In this document: positions 1 through 5,453 of the stretch, piece by piece
Numbering within the stretch: position 1 is the first letter of the stretch
How the letters are laid out: each line of letters begins with the position of its first letter
NCBI GenBank assembly: GCA_937950385.1
Contig: CALFEA010000204.1
Location: 1 to 7,084 of the forward strand
DNA: 7,084 nucleotides
Reading direction: 5' to 3'
From: an uncultured Altererythrobacter sp.
Lineage (GTDB): Bacteria > Pseudomonadota > Alphaproteobacteria > Sphingomonadales > Sphingomonadaceae
The notes under the pieces: model-generated
Database searches by the model: none
What the model saw: only the letters and a program-made list of their open reading frames with translations
What the model was told of the DNA's origin: nothing
Position numbers and translations under genes: made by a program

Positions 1-241
1 CAATATGGATTTCCGCGGCCACTCGCTCAGAATGATCCGAGCCCGCCTTGCCGAAATAAGCGAGGGAGACGAGTAGAACCAGAATGACGGTAAAAGGCAC
101 CAGCGCAATACCAAATATAGCGAGGCGCAATTTGGAACGGATCGACCAATTGCCTAGCCTTTTGGCCAGCCACCCTTCCGCTAGCTCCGGCCCTTTTACT
201 GGCTGAGATGTTAGTCCAAAATCATGCGTCAGAGCGTTCAT
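1..241 (-). CDS. N-terminal fragment of a membrane-anchored protein, possibly a sensor/signalling protein (truncated by window edge)
   Basis: The minus strand is open from an ATG at 241 to the left edge, giving 80 complete codons. The fragment has a hydrophilic N-terminus of about 32 residues, then an NWSIRSKLRLAIFG segment. A single strongly hydrophobic stretch at about residues 39-63 (LRLAIFGIALVPF, then VILVLLVSLAYFG) reads as a transmembrane helix. The sequence after it (GSDHSERVAAEIH) would begin a periplasmic region. A cytoplasmic tail with an SIRxKL-like motif before the first membrane helix is typical of sensor kinases, chemoreceptors and GGDEF/EAL proteins, but no such domain lies inside the window, so the function is unknown. 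No clear Shine-Dalgarno precedes the ATG. An in-frame GTG at 274 would add 11 residues and is a weaker alternative. That the gene is real is supported by the coherent membrane topology and the gene-free region upstream; its family is not resolved. Confidence 0.65.
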   Translation of the reverse strand, partial: MNALTHDFGLTSQPVKGPELAEGWLAKRLGNWSIRSKLRLAIFGIALVPFTVILVLLVSLAYFGKAGSDHSERVAAEIHI

Positions 242-400
242 AGTTAATCGCCGCTTGGTTTGGCGCGGCAGCACATCAAGTGCAAAAGCCGCTGGGAAAT
301 CAAGGGGAATGGTTAACGCACGGCGCTTAAACCAACATGAAAGCAGGGGCACCAAAACCTAAGGATGAACGCTTGAGGGTTTGCCCTAGGCTAGGCCTAT
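242..400. other. Intergenic region between the VOC gene and the membrane-protein gene; possible minus-strand promoter region
   Basis: No gene is visible here. As minus-strand sequence it carries GTTAACCATT (308-317), which resembles one half of the alphaproteobacterial CtrA box (TTAA-N7-TTAA), but the second half-site is poor. An imperfect dyad pairs 311-319 (GGTTAACGC) with 323-333 (GCGCTTAAACC), with two bulged bases. Directly behind the VOC stop are two adjacent palindromes, CCTAGG (385-390) and TAGGCCTA (392-399), and a 4-bp hairpin AGGG-TTTG-CCCT (376-387). None has a following T-run on the minus strand, so I do not call an intrinsic terminator. I found no convincing -35/-10 pair for the leftward gene. 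Confidence 0.35.
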
Positions 401-769
401 TTAGTCTTTTTCAAATTTCTGCATGAACTCAATTCGGTTACCAAAAGGATCCTCAGCAAAGAAACGCACATAGCCAACCACGGGCTTCTCATCCTGCGTT
501 TGAACGCCCGCGCTTTCCAGCTCCTGACGTAAAGTTGTCAAATTGCTCACAAGCAATGCTGGATGCGCTTTCCTCGCAGGAGAAAACTGAGGGTCGACAC
601 CGACATGCAGGCGTACACTGCCGCTTTCAAACCAGCATCCTTGTTTAGACAGATTGGCTGGCTTGGACACTTCGCACATCCCCAACAATCCGACGAAAAA
701 CGATCGCGCAGCATCCTCGCCTCCTATTGGAATTGCGATTTGAACATGATCAAGTCCAGTGACCTTCAT
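401..769 (-). CDS. VOC family (glyoxalase/bleomycin-resistance fold) protein
   Basis: This 122-residue protein has the size of a single vicinal-oxygen-chelate domain with its two beta-alpha-beta-beta-beta halves. The N-terminus MKVTGLDHVQIAIP is the usual first VOC strand, with the metal-ligand histidine at residue 8. The second half opens at KAHPALLV (His69), and the C-terminal strand DPFGNRIEFMQ carries Glu114. His8, His69 and Glu114 are spaced as a VOC metal triad; this is inferred from spacing, not from an alignment. Members are lyases, isomerases, dioxygenases or thiol transferases acting on small molecules, and the substrate cannot be told here. The ATG shares one base with the TAA stop of rsh (TAATG at 767-771), and only a weak ribosome-binding site (GGAACGG) lies upstream. 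Translation is therefore probably coupled to rsh, and the two genes are presumably on one transcript. Nothing suggests that it works in (p)ppGpp metabolism beyond this linkage. Confidence 0.9.
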   Translation of the reverse strand: MKVTGLDHVQIAIPIGGEDAARSFFVGLLGMCEVSKPANLSKQGCWFESGSVRLHVGVDPQFSPARKAHPALLVSNLTTLRQELESAGVQTQDEKPVVGYVRFFAEDPFGNRIEFMQKFEKD

Positions 770-2859
770 TAAATCCGTTCCGCTTGAGCTACGGCATCAC
801 TGGCACGAAGCGCGCTAAGGATGCGGGTCAAATGCGCCAAATCCTGCACTTCCAAATCCATTTCATAGCTGGAAAATGGCGGGTCATGCTGAACGTGTTC
901 TAGCGTCTTCACATTGGCCAGATTGTGCCCAAAAATACCGGTCGCCTCTGACAAGGTGCCCGGCTTATCATACAGCGTCACGCGCAAGCGGCCCAGCGCA
1001 CCCTGCGATCTTTTGCCCCAAGACAAATCGAGCCAATCATAATCGACCCCATTGGCGAGTTCCAAGCAATCAATCGCATGGACCTCAACACCCTCATGCG
1101 GCTTGCGCAGGCCTACGATCCGGTCGCCGGGTACGGGGTGGCAGCAGGTCGCAAGCTGAAAGCCAACCCCCGGCGTTAACCCGCGAATTGAGATCGCCCG
1201 TTCGCGCTTGGTCCAATCGGCATCCTCGTCGAAATTGGCAGTGCAGCCGGGGACCAAGGCCTCCATCACTTCGCGGTCTTCAATTTTGGCCGCGCCAATG
1301 GCAAACATGAGGTCTTCCTCATCCCCCATCTCCAGCCGATCAAGCGCCCCTTGGATCGCTTTTTTGCCAATTTTTGCTGGTACTCTATCTGCAATTTCAT
1401 CGAAGAGCTTGCGGCCAATCTCAGCGACCTCAGCATGCTCTTTTAGCCGCACAGCCCGCCGGATCGCCGCGCGCGCTTTACCAGTCACGACAAAGCCCAG
1501 CCACGACAATTCGGGCTCAGCGTTTTGTCCCTTGATGATGTCGACAACATCGCCATTGTTCAACTGTGTGCGCAGCGGCATGTGGCGGCCATTGATCTTG
1601 GCCCCCAATGTTGCCGCACCCAAATCAGTGTGGACGGCAAAGGCAAAATCCACCGGCGTTGCGCCGATTGGCAATTGGAACAATGCCCCCTTCGGCGTGA
1701 AGGCGAAAATGCGGTCTTGATAAATCGCCATGCGCGTATGTTCGAGCAGCTCTTCGGCATCATGGCTGGCATCGACAATCTCGATCAAATCGCGCAGCCA
1801 TCCCACCGCGCCATCGGCACTGTCTTCTTGTTTATAGGCCCAATGAGCCGCGAGCCCGAATTCGTTGCGTTGATGCATATCGCGGGTGCGAATTTGCACC
1901 TCAACCCGCATGGAATTTTCATACATGAGGGACGTATGCAAGCTGCGATAGCCGTTGTTTTTGGGCGTTGAGATATAGTCCTTGAACCGGCCGGGCAGGA
2001 ATTGCCATGTCGTATGGAGGATGCCCATGGCGCGGTAACAATCGGCCTCATCCTCGCAGATAACGCGGAACGCCATAATATCGGTGACCTGCTCAAACGA
2101 CACATGCCGCTCAGCCATTTTGCGCCAAATGGAATAGGGGTGCTTTTCGCGGCCCGAAACCTCAACCGTCAGCCCCGCTTCGGCCAGTGCTTGCTTCACC
2201 GCCAGTGCAATTGCATCAACTTGCCCGCCATCTTGTCCGCGCAGTTCAGCGAGCCGGTCGCTGATCGTTTTGAACGCCTCTGGCTCCAATTGTTCAAAGG
2301 CGAGCAATTGCATTTCGCGCATATATTCATACATGCCCACGCGCTCTGCCAAGGGCGCGTAAATATCCATGGTTTCGCGCGCGATCCGTTGGCGTTTTTC
2401 CGGCTTTTTGATGAAATGCAGCGTGCGCATATTGTGCAAACGGTCTGCCAGTTTGACCAGCGAAACGCGGATATCTTCAGACATGGCGAGCAGGAATTTG
2501 CGCAAGTTTTCTGCCGCACGCTCATTTTCCGGCATCGCTTCGATTTTGGACAGCTTCGTCACACCGTCCACCAGCCGGGCGACCTCTGGGCCGAAATTGG
2601 CCTCAATATCCTCTATCGTGGCCAGCGTGTCCTCAACCGTATCATGCAGCAGGGCCGTCATGATGGTTTCTTGGTCAAGCTGAAGATCGGTCATCAGCCC
2701 TGCAACTTCGACCGGATGGCTGAAATAGGGATCGCCGCTGGCGCGTTTTTGCGAGCCATGCTTTTGCACGGTGTAGACATAGGCGCGGTTCAGCGCAGCC
2801 TCATCAGCATCTGGGTCATATTCCAAGACCCGTTCCACAAGTTCATATTGGCGCAGCAT
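769..2859 (-). CDS. rsh: Bifunctional (p)ppGpp synthetase/hydrolase, RelA/SpoT family (Rsh)
   Basis: This 696-residue long-form RelA/SpoT homologue makes and degrades the alarmone (p)ppGpp (ATP + GDP/GTP to (p)ppGpp; hydrolysis to GDP/GTP + PPi) in the cytoplasm. Domains in order are: an HD hydrolase domain with His48 (HPVEVAG), HDTVED at 72-77 and LADRLHN at 137-143; a synthetase domain with GREKHPYS from 236, RFKD at 291-294, PKNNGYRSLH at 299-308 and EVQIRT at 320-325; a TGS domain at about 382-442; a conserved Cys pair in ATCCHPVPGD (572-573); and a C-terminal ACT domain from about 622. The intact HD motif together with an RxKD (not ExDD) signature indicates a bifunctional enzyme, as expected for the single Rsh of alphaproteobacteria. 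The ATG at 2859 gives MLRQYELVERV, the usual family start. An in-frame TTG at 2898 would add 13 residues but sits at the predicted transcription start. The stop overlaps the next gene's ATG. Confidence 0.97.
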   Translation of the reverse strand: MLRQYELVERVLEYDPDADEAALNRAYVYTVQKHGSQKRASGDPYFSHPVEVAGLMTDLQLDQETIMTALLHDTVEDTLATIEDIEANFGPEVARLVDGVTKLSKIEAMPENERAAENLRKFLLAMSEDIRVSLVKLADRLHNMRTLHFIKKPEKRQRIARETMDIYAPLAERVGMYEYMREMQLLAFEQLEPEAFKTISDRLAELRGQDGGQVDAIALAVKQALAEAGLTVEVSGREKHPYSIWRKMAERHVSFEQVTDIMAFRVICEDEADCYRAMGILHTTWQFLPGRFKDYISTPKNNGYRSLHTSLMYENSMRVEVQIRTRDMHQRNEFGLAAHWAYKQEDSADGAVGWLRDLIEIVDASHDAEELLEHTRMAIYQDRIFAFTPKGALFQLPIGATPVDFAFAVHTDLGAATLGAKINGRHMPLRTQLNNGDVVDIIKGQNAEPELSWLGFVVTGKARAAIRRAVRLKEHAEVAEIGRKLFDEIADRVPAKIGKKAIQGALDRLEMGDEEDLMFAIGAAKIEDREVMEALVPGCTANFDEDADWTKRERAISIRGLTPGVGFQLATCCHPVPGDRIVGLRKPHEGVEVHAIDCLELANGVDYDWLDLSWGKRSQGALGRLRVTLYDKPGTLSEATGIFGHNLANVKTLEHVQHDPPFSSYEMDLEVQDLAHLTRILSALRASDAVAQAERI

Positions 2860-2903
2860 TATGAGTGCGAATGTGCGGCGGAACGCTGGGCTTTGCAAAC
2901 ACT

Positions 2904-2932
2904 ATTATCGAAGCGCGTTTTGGACTTGTCAG
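2904..2932 (-). promoter_or_regulatory. Predicted sigma70-type promoter for rsh, overlapping the hemF stop codon
   Basis: Read on the minus strand, CTGACA (2932-2927) and GATAAT (2909-2904) each match the TTGACA/TATAAT consensus at five of six positions. They are separated by exactly 17 nt. The TGA inside the -35 box (2931-2929) is the hemF stop codon. Transcription would start near 2896-2898, leaving a leader of roughly 38 nt before the rsh ATG at 2859. This favours that start over the upstream TTG. It also means rsh and the VOC gene need not depend on hemF transcription. The call rests on sequence match only. Confidence 0.55.
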
Positions 2933-3786
2933 CTCCACACAGCCTGTGGCGGCAGGCTCATCAAAATTGCGTCAATATTGCCGCCGGTTTTCAGGCCAAA
3001 CAACGTGCCGCGATCATAGACGAGATTGAACTCAGCATAGCGGCCGCGCCATTCCAATTGCTGCTGCTTATCGGCAGGCGTGAATTCGGCATTCATCCGG
3101 CCTCGCACAATCTTGGGAAAGATATCGAGGAAGGCTTTGCCGACATCCTGGGTGAAGGCGAAATTACGGTCAAAGGCTGCTGCATCGTCGCTGGCCAAAT
3201 GGTCGTAGAAAATCCCGCCGACCCCGCGGTGGCACTGGCGGTGCGGGATGTAAAAATAGTCATCCGCCCATTTCTTGAACTTGTCGTAATAGGTTGGATC
3301 ATGCGCCGCGCAGGCGGCACGGAACGCAGCATGAAATGCCTCGGTATCCTCTTCATAAGGGATCGGCGGGTTAAGGTCCGCCCCGCCCCCGAACCAAGCC
3401 TTGCCGGTCGTTAAGAAGCGTGTGTTCATATGCACTGCGGGTACATGCGGGTTCGCCATATGCGCCACCAGCGATATGCCCGTGGCAGTAAAGCCGGGAT
3501 TGTCAGCATCCGCGCCGTTGACTTGAGCTGCGAAATCCTTGGAGAACTCGCCTTTTACAGTGGATACATTCACGCCCACCTTTTCAAACACTTTGCCTTT
3601 CATCAGGCCTTGGACACCGCCGCCTGGATCAGCGTTCCCCTCTTCCTCGCGCTTCCAAGGGGTGAAGGTGAAACTGGCATCTGATCCCGCTTCGCGTTCG
3701 ATCGCCACGAATTCGTCACAGATTTGGGTACGCAAATCCTCGAACCAAGTTTTTGCAGTCAGTGTTTGGGGGCTAATATCTGTCAT
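2929..3786 (-). CDS. hemF: Oxygen-dependent coproporphyrinogen III oxidase
   Basis: This 285-residue cytoplasmic enzyme of heme biosynthesis decarboxylates two propionates of coproporphyrinogen III to give protoporphyrinogen IX, using O2. The HemF signature is continuous: TPWKREEEGNADPGGG near residue 42, then KVFEKVGVNVSTVKGEF, GISLVAHMANPHVPAVHMN (His109, His114 and His119 region), WFGGGADLNP at 131-140, KKWADDYFYIPHR at 171-183, RGVGGIFYDHL at 187-197, and a C-terminal EFNLVYDRGTLFGLKTGGN at 252-270. Length fits the family. The ATG at 3786 gives MTDISPQTL. The open frame continues 140 codons further upstream, but that part is antisense to pdeM and has no HemF similarity. A GTG two codons upstream (3792) is a minor alternative, and no strong Shine-Dalgarno is seen. 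It is divergent from pdeM by 45 bp and upstream of rsh by 69 bp. The IPHRQCHRG segment differs from the HRNEARG I remember for E. coli-type HemF; I do not read this as loss of function. Confidence 0.97.
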   Translation of the reverse strand: MTDISPQTLTAKTWFEDLRTQICDEFVAIEREAGSDASFTFTPWKREEEGNADPGGGVQGLMKGKVFEKVGVNVSTVKGEFSKDFAAQVNGADADNPGFTATGISLVAHMANPHVPAVHMNTRFLTTGKAWFGGGADLNPPIPYEEDTEAFHAAFRAACAAHDPTYYDKFKKWADDYFYIPHRQCHRGVGGIFYDHLASDDAAAFDRNFAFTQDVGKAFLDIFPKIVRGRMNAEFTPADKQQQLEWRGRYAEFNLVYDRGTLFGLKTGGNIDAILMSLPPQAVWS

Positions 3787-3831
3787 AAACACGCTATTGC
3801 CAAAGCCCGCGCGCTGGGGCAAGTGAGACGA
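3787..3831. other. 45-bp divergent spacer between hemF and pdeM
   Basis: Only 45 bp separate the start codons of the two divergent genes, so any promoters must overlap each other or lie inside the opposing coding sequence. I searched both strands from about 3740 to 3900 and found no -35/-10 pair good enough to call. For hemF the best was TTGCCC with CAATAG 17 nt later; for pdeM it was TTGCAG with TAATAT 15 nt later. Both are weak. Confidence 0.4.
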
Positions 3832-4569
3832 ATGGTTCCCGTTTCGTTCACATCCAATAGTCTGGCGGCACATTCGCTTGATTTTTGCGGAGAGGAGATG
3901 GTTCTCCTCCCTTCGAACGCAATGTTCTGGCCGCGTGAAAACGCGCTGCTGGTGGCCGATTTGCATCTGGAAAAGGGCAGCTTTTACGCGCAGCACGGCC
4001 AGATGCTGCCGCCCTATGACAGCCGCGAAACATTGTCCCGTGTGGCGTCGGCCTTGAAACAGACAGGCGCCCAGAGGGTCTATACTCTGGGCGATAATTT
4101 CCACGATGCGCATGGGGCGCAGCGTCTGGAAGAGCACGCGGCGGGCATGCTCGATGCTCTGGTCAGAGCCACAGATTGGGTCTGGGTGACAGGCAATCAC
4201 GATCACAATTCAGAAAACCGCACCGCCGCTCCAGGCGGAACCGAGTTAGAAGAATTAGAAATCGCTGGAATGGTCCTGCGCCATGAGGCCAAGCGGGGAG
4301 AGACCCGCCCAGAACTTTCCGGGCATTACCATCCCAAGCTTCGCCTCAAAGTGCGCGCGCGGCACATTGCCCGCCCCTGCGCCGTGGTCAGCTGCGATAA
4401 TGCGGGATCAGGCCGCATGATCCTGCCCGCATTTGGCGCTTATACCGGCGGCATGGATGCTGGCGATCCAGCAATATTGGACGCCCTACAACCAGCGGAA
4501 ACGATCACCGCAATGGTGGCGGCAAAGGCAAAACTCACACGTTTTCCTTTATGGGCAGCAACCCCCTAG
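3832..4569 (+). CDS. pdeM: Calcineurin-like metallophosphoesterase, ligase-associated PdeM type
   Basis: This 245-residue protein has a complete set of metallophosphoesterase motifs: VADLHLEKGS (Asp43, His45), TLGDNFHD (Gly87-Asp88-Asn89), GNHDHN (Asn122-His123-Asp124), His151, and GHYHP (His165, His167). These bind a dinuclear metal centre that hydrolyses phosphodiesters. MLPPYDSRETL and the C-terminal ILPAFGAYTGGMD are characteristic of the family annotated as ligase-associated DNA-damage-response endonuclease PdeM. That family is usually encoded beside a DNA ligase, an Lhr-type helicase and an exonuclease; here its neighbours are hemF and infC, so those partners must be elsewhere or absent. 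The start at 3832 (MVPVSFTSNS) keeps the first beta-strand region. The frame is open further upstream but overlaps hemF. A later ATG at 3898 directly follows GGAGAGGAG and would give 223 residues; it is an alternative start. The symbol follows family naming; activity is not shown by sequence. Confidence 0.87.
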   Translation: MVPVSFTSNSLAAHSLDFCGEEMVLLPSNAMFWPRENALLVADLHLEKGSFYAQHGQMLPPYDSRETLSRVASALKQTGAQRVYTLGDNFHDAHGAQRLEEHAAGMLDALVRATDWVWVTGNHDHNSENRTAAPGGTELEELEIAGMVLRHEAKRGETRPELSGHYHPKLRLKVRARHIARPCAVVSCDNAGSGRMILPAFGAYTGGMDAGDPAILDALQPAETITAMVAAKAKLTRFPLWAATP

Positions 4570-4620
4570 CGCTTCTGCGCTTATCGCCCTATGTAGCGGG
4601 TTGAAGAATCAAGGCTAAAC

Positions 4621-4625
4621 AGGAG
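4621..4625 (+). promoter_or_regulatory. Ribosome-binding site that decides the infC start
   Basis: AGGAG, a near-perfect Shine-Dalgarno core, lies 7 nt before the ATA at 4633-4635. The ATG at 4657 is 31 nt away from it and has only CCTCGTCGTTCC directly upstream, which cannot act as a ribosome-binding site. The position of this site is the main reason for choosing ATA as the infC start codon. Confidence 0.75.
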
Positions 4626-4632
4626 ATACCCA

Positions 4633-5175
4633 ATAGCTCGTCCACCTCGTCGTTCCATGCAACCGCCCAGAAAAAGCGGCCCGCGCTTCGACCAATTAAT
4701 CGAATCCGAAAAAGTTCGCGTCATCGATCATGAAGGCGAAAACCTCGGCACAATGTTCACCAAAGAAGCGATTGAGCAAGCCAATGAAGTTGGCCTCAAT
4801 CTGGTGGAAGTGTCCCCGAATGCGGACCCACCCGTGTGCAAATTCCTCGATGTAGGCAAGCACCGCTATGAGGCTCAGAAAAAAGCCAACCTCGCGCGCA
4901 AGACGCAAAAGACCCAAGACATTAAAGAGGTCAAAATGCGCCCCAACATCGACACGCATGATTATGACGTGAAGATGCGCAATGTGAACAAGTTCATCGA
5001 TAATGGCGATAAGGTGAAAGTCACCTTGCGCTTCCGTGGACGCGAAATGGCGCACCAGGAATTGGGCATGAATTTGCTCCGCCGGGTGCAGGATGACACA
5101 GTGGAAACCGCCAAGGTCGAAGCCTATCCGCGCCTTGAGGGGCGGCAAATGCTGATGGTTCTTTCGCCGAAATAG
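4633..5175 (+). CDS. infC: Translation initiation factor IF-3, starting at a rare ATA codon
   Basis: IF3 binds the 30S subunit, prevents premature 50S joining and proofreads the start codon and initiator tRNA. The 180-residue product has the full two-domain layout: an N-terminal domain (KSGPRFDQLIE, GENLGTMFTKEAIEQA, VEVSPNADPPVCKFLD), a basic helical linker (YEAQKKANLARKTQKTQDIKEV), and a C-terminal domain (DYDVKMRNVNKFI, GDKVKVTLRFRGREMAHQELG, GRQMLMVL). The first ATG (4657) has no ribosome-binding site. Eight codons upstream in frame is ATA (4633), 7 nt after AGGAG, giving (M)ARPPRRSMQPP. An Arg/Pro-rich N-terminus like this is what I recall for alphaproteobacterial IF3. E. coli infC likewise uses a non-canonical codon (AUU), through which IF3 represses its own synthesis; by analogy this gene is probably autoregulated. 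It follows pdeM by 63 bp, with no clear promoter between, and ends at a strong terminator; rpmI and rplT do not follow. The gene call is very secure; the ATA start is a strong inference. Confidence 0.93.
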   Translation: MARPPRRSMQPPRKSGPRFDQLIESEKVRVIDHEGENLGTMFTKEAIEQANEVGLNLVEVSPNADPPVCKFLDVGKHRYEAQKKANLARKTQKTQDIKEVKMRPNIDTHDYDVKMRNVNKFIDNGDKVKVTLRFRGREMAHQELGMNLLRRVQDDTVETAKVEAYPRLEGRQMLMVLSPK

Positions 5176-5199
5176 GCAGAACCTGCATTATGAAGTTTT

Positions 5200-5231
5200 A
5201 AAAGGGCGCCTGATTATGGCGCCCTTTTCTT
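5200..5231 (+). terminator. Intrinsic (Rho-independent) terminator of infC
   Basis: AAAAGGGCGCC (5200-5210), a 7-nt loop TGATTAT and GGCGCCCTTTT (5218-5228) form a perfect 11-bp stem. The T-rich tail CTT continues the TTTT arm. It begins 24 nt after the infC stop. The A-tract before the stem preceded by TTTT makes it potentially bidirectional, although no leftward gene ends here. It separates the pdeM-infC unit from the genes to the right. Confidence 0.92.
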
Positions 5232-5453
5232 GAGGCTTGAAACTACCGGAGCATTGCGCGCTCATATTAATGGTGAGTTACTTAAGCAACACAGTTCGAC
5301 AAACGACATCTCAGCATCGACTGATACCATTGCGCGGTGCCCAGACTTCAGTAAATATAGTCTATCAAACGCTGCTATTCTTTTCTGCCCCCCAATGCAT
5401 GCGGAATTGTATTAGAAGCGCCCTCTAGAGATTTCTAAATAAGGCATTTGAAC
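5232..5453 (+). other. Non-coding leader region upstream of the DUF547 gene
   Basis: This stretch of about 220 bp carries no convincing gene; short open frames in it lack ribosome-binding sites and recognisable composition. By eye it is richer in A and T than its neighbours. It must hold the promoter of the secreted-protein gene, because a terminator lies at its left end. A TATAGT hexamer at 5356-5361 is a fair -10 box, but no good -35 box lies 16-18 nt before it. A second weak pair is TTAGAA with CTAAAT 17 nt later, ending at 5440, which would leave almost no leader. AAGG at 5441-5444 is the likely ribosome-binding site for the ATG at 5454. Confidence 0.4.

Noticed and set aside
2860..2898. 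A 13-residue N-terminal extension of Rsh from a TTG start.
   Set aside because: The TTG has no ribosome-binding site and coincides with the predicted transcription start. The family normally begins at MLRQYELVERV.
2002..3414. A 470-codon open frame on the plus strand, spanning parts of rsh and hemF.
   Set aside because: It is antisense to two clearly recognised genes, has no recognisable domain, crosses the predicted rsh promoter and has no ribosome-binding site. It is a shadow of codon bias on the opposite strand.
3787..4206. A 140-codon N-terminal extension of hemF.
   Set aside because: It is antisense to pdeM, shows no HemF-like residues and has no start signal. The protein similarity begins just after the Met at 3786.
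4568..4581. A possible terminator hairpin AGCGC-TTCT-GCGCT at the end of pdeM.
   Set aside because: The stem is only 5 bp with no T-run and overlaps the stop codon. Read-through into infC is more likely.
4696..5148. A 150-codon minus-strand open frame opposite infC.
   Set aside because: It lies entirely within infC, is histidine- and phenylalanine-rich from reversed codons, and has no domain or start signal.
5270..5310. GTTCGAC as a possible tRNA T-loop.
   Set aside because: The flanking bases do not form a T-stem, and no acceptor or anticodon arm can be built around it.
5230..5428. Two overlapping open frames of about 60 codons after the infC terminator.
   Set aside because: One begins inside the terminator arm, neither has a ribosome-binding site, and the residues resemble no protein.
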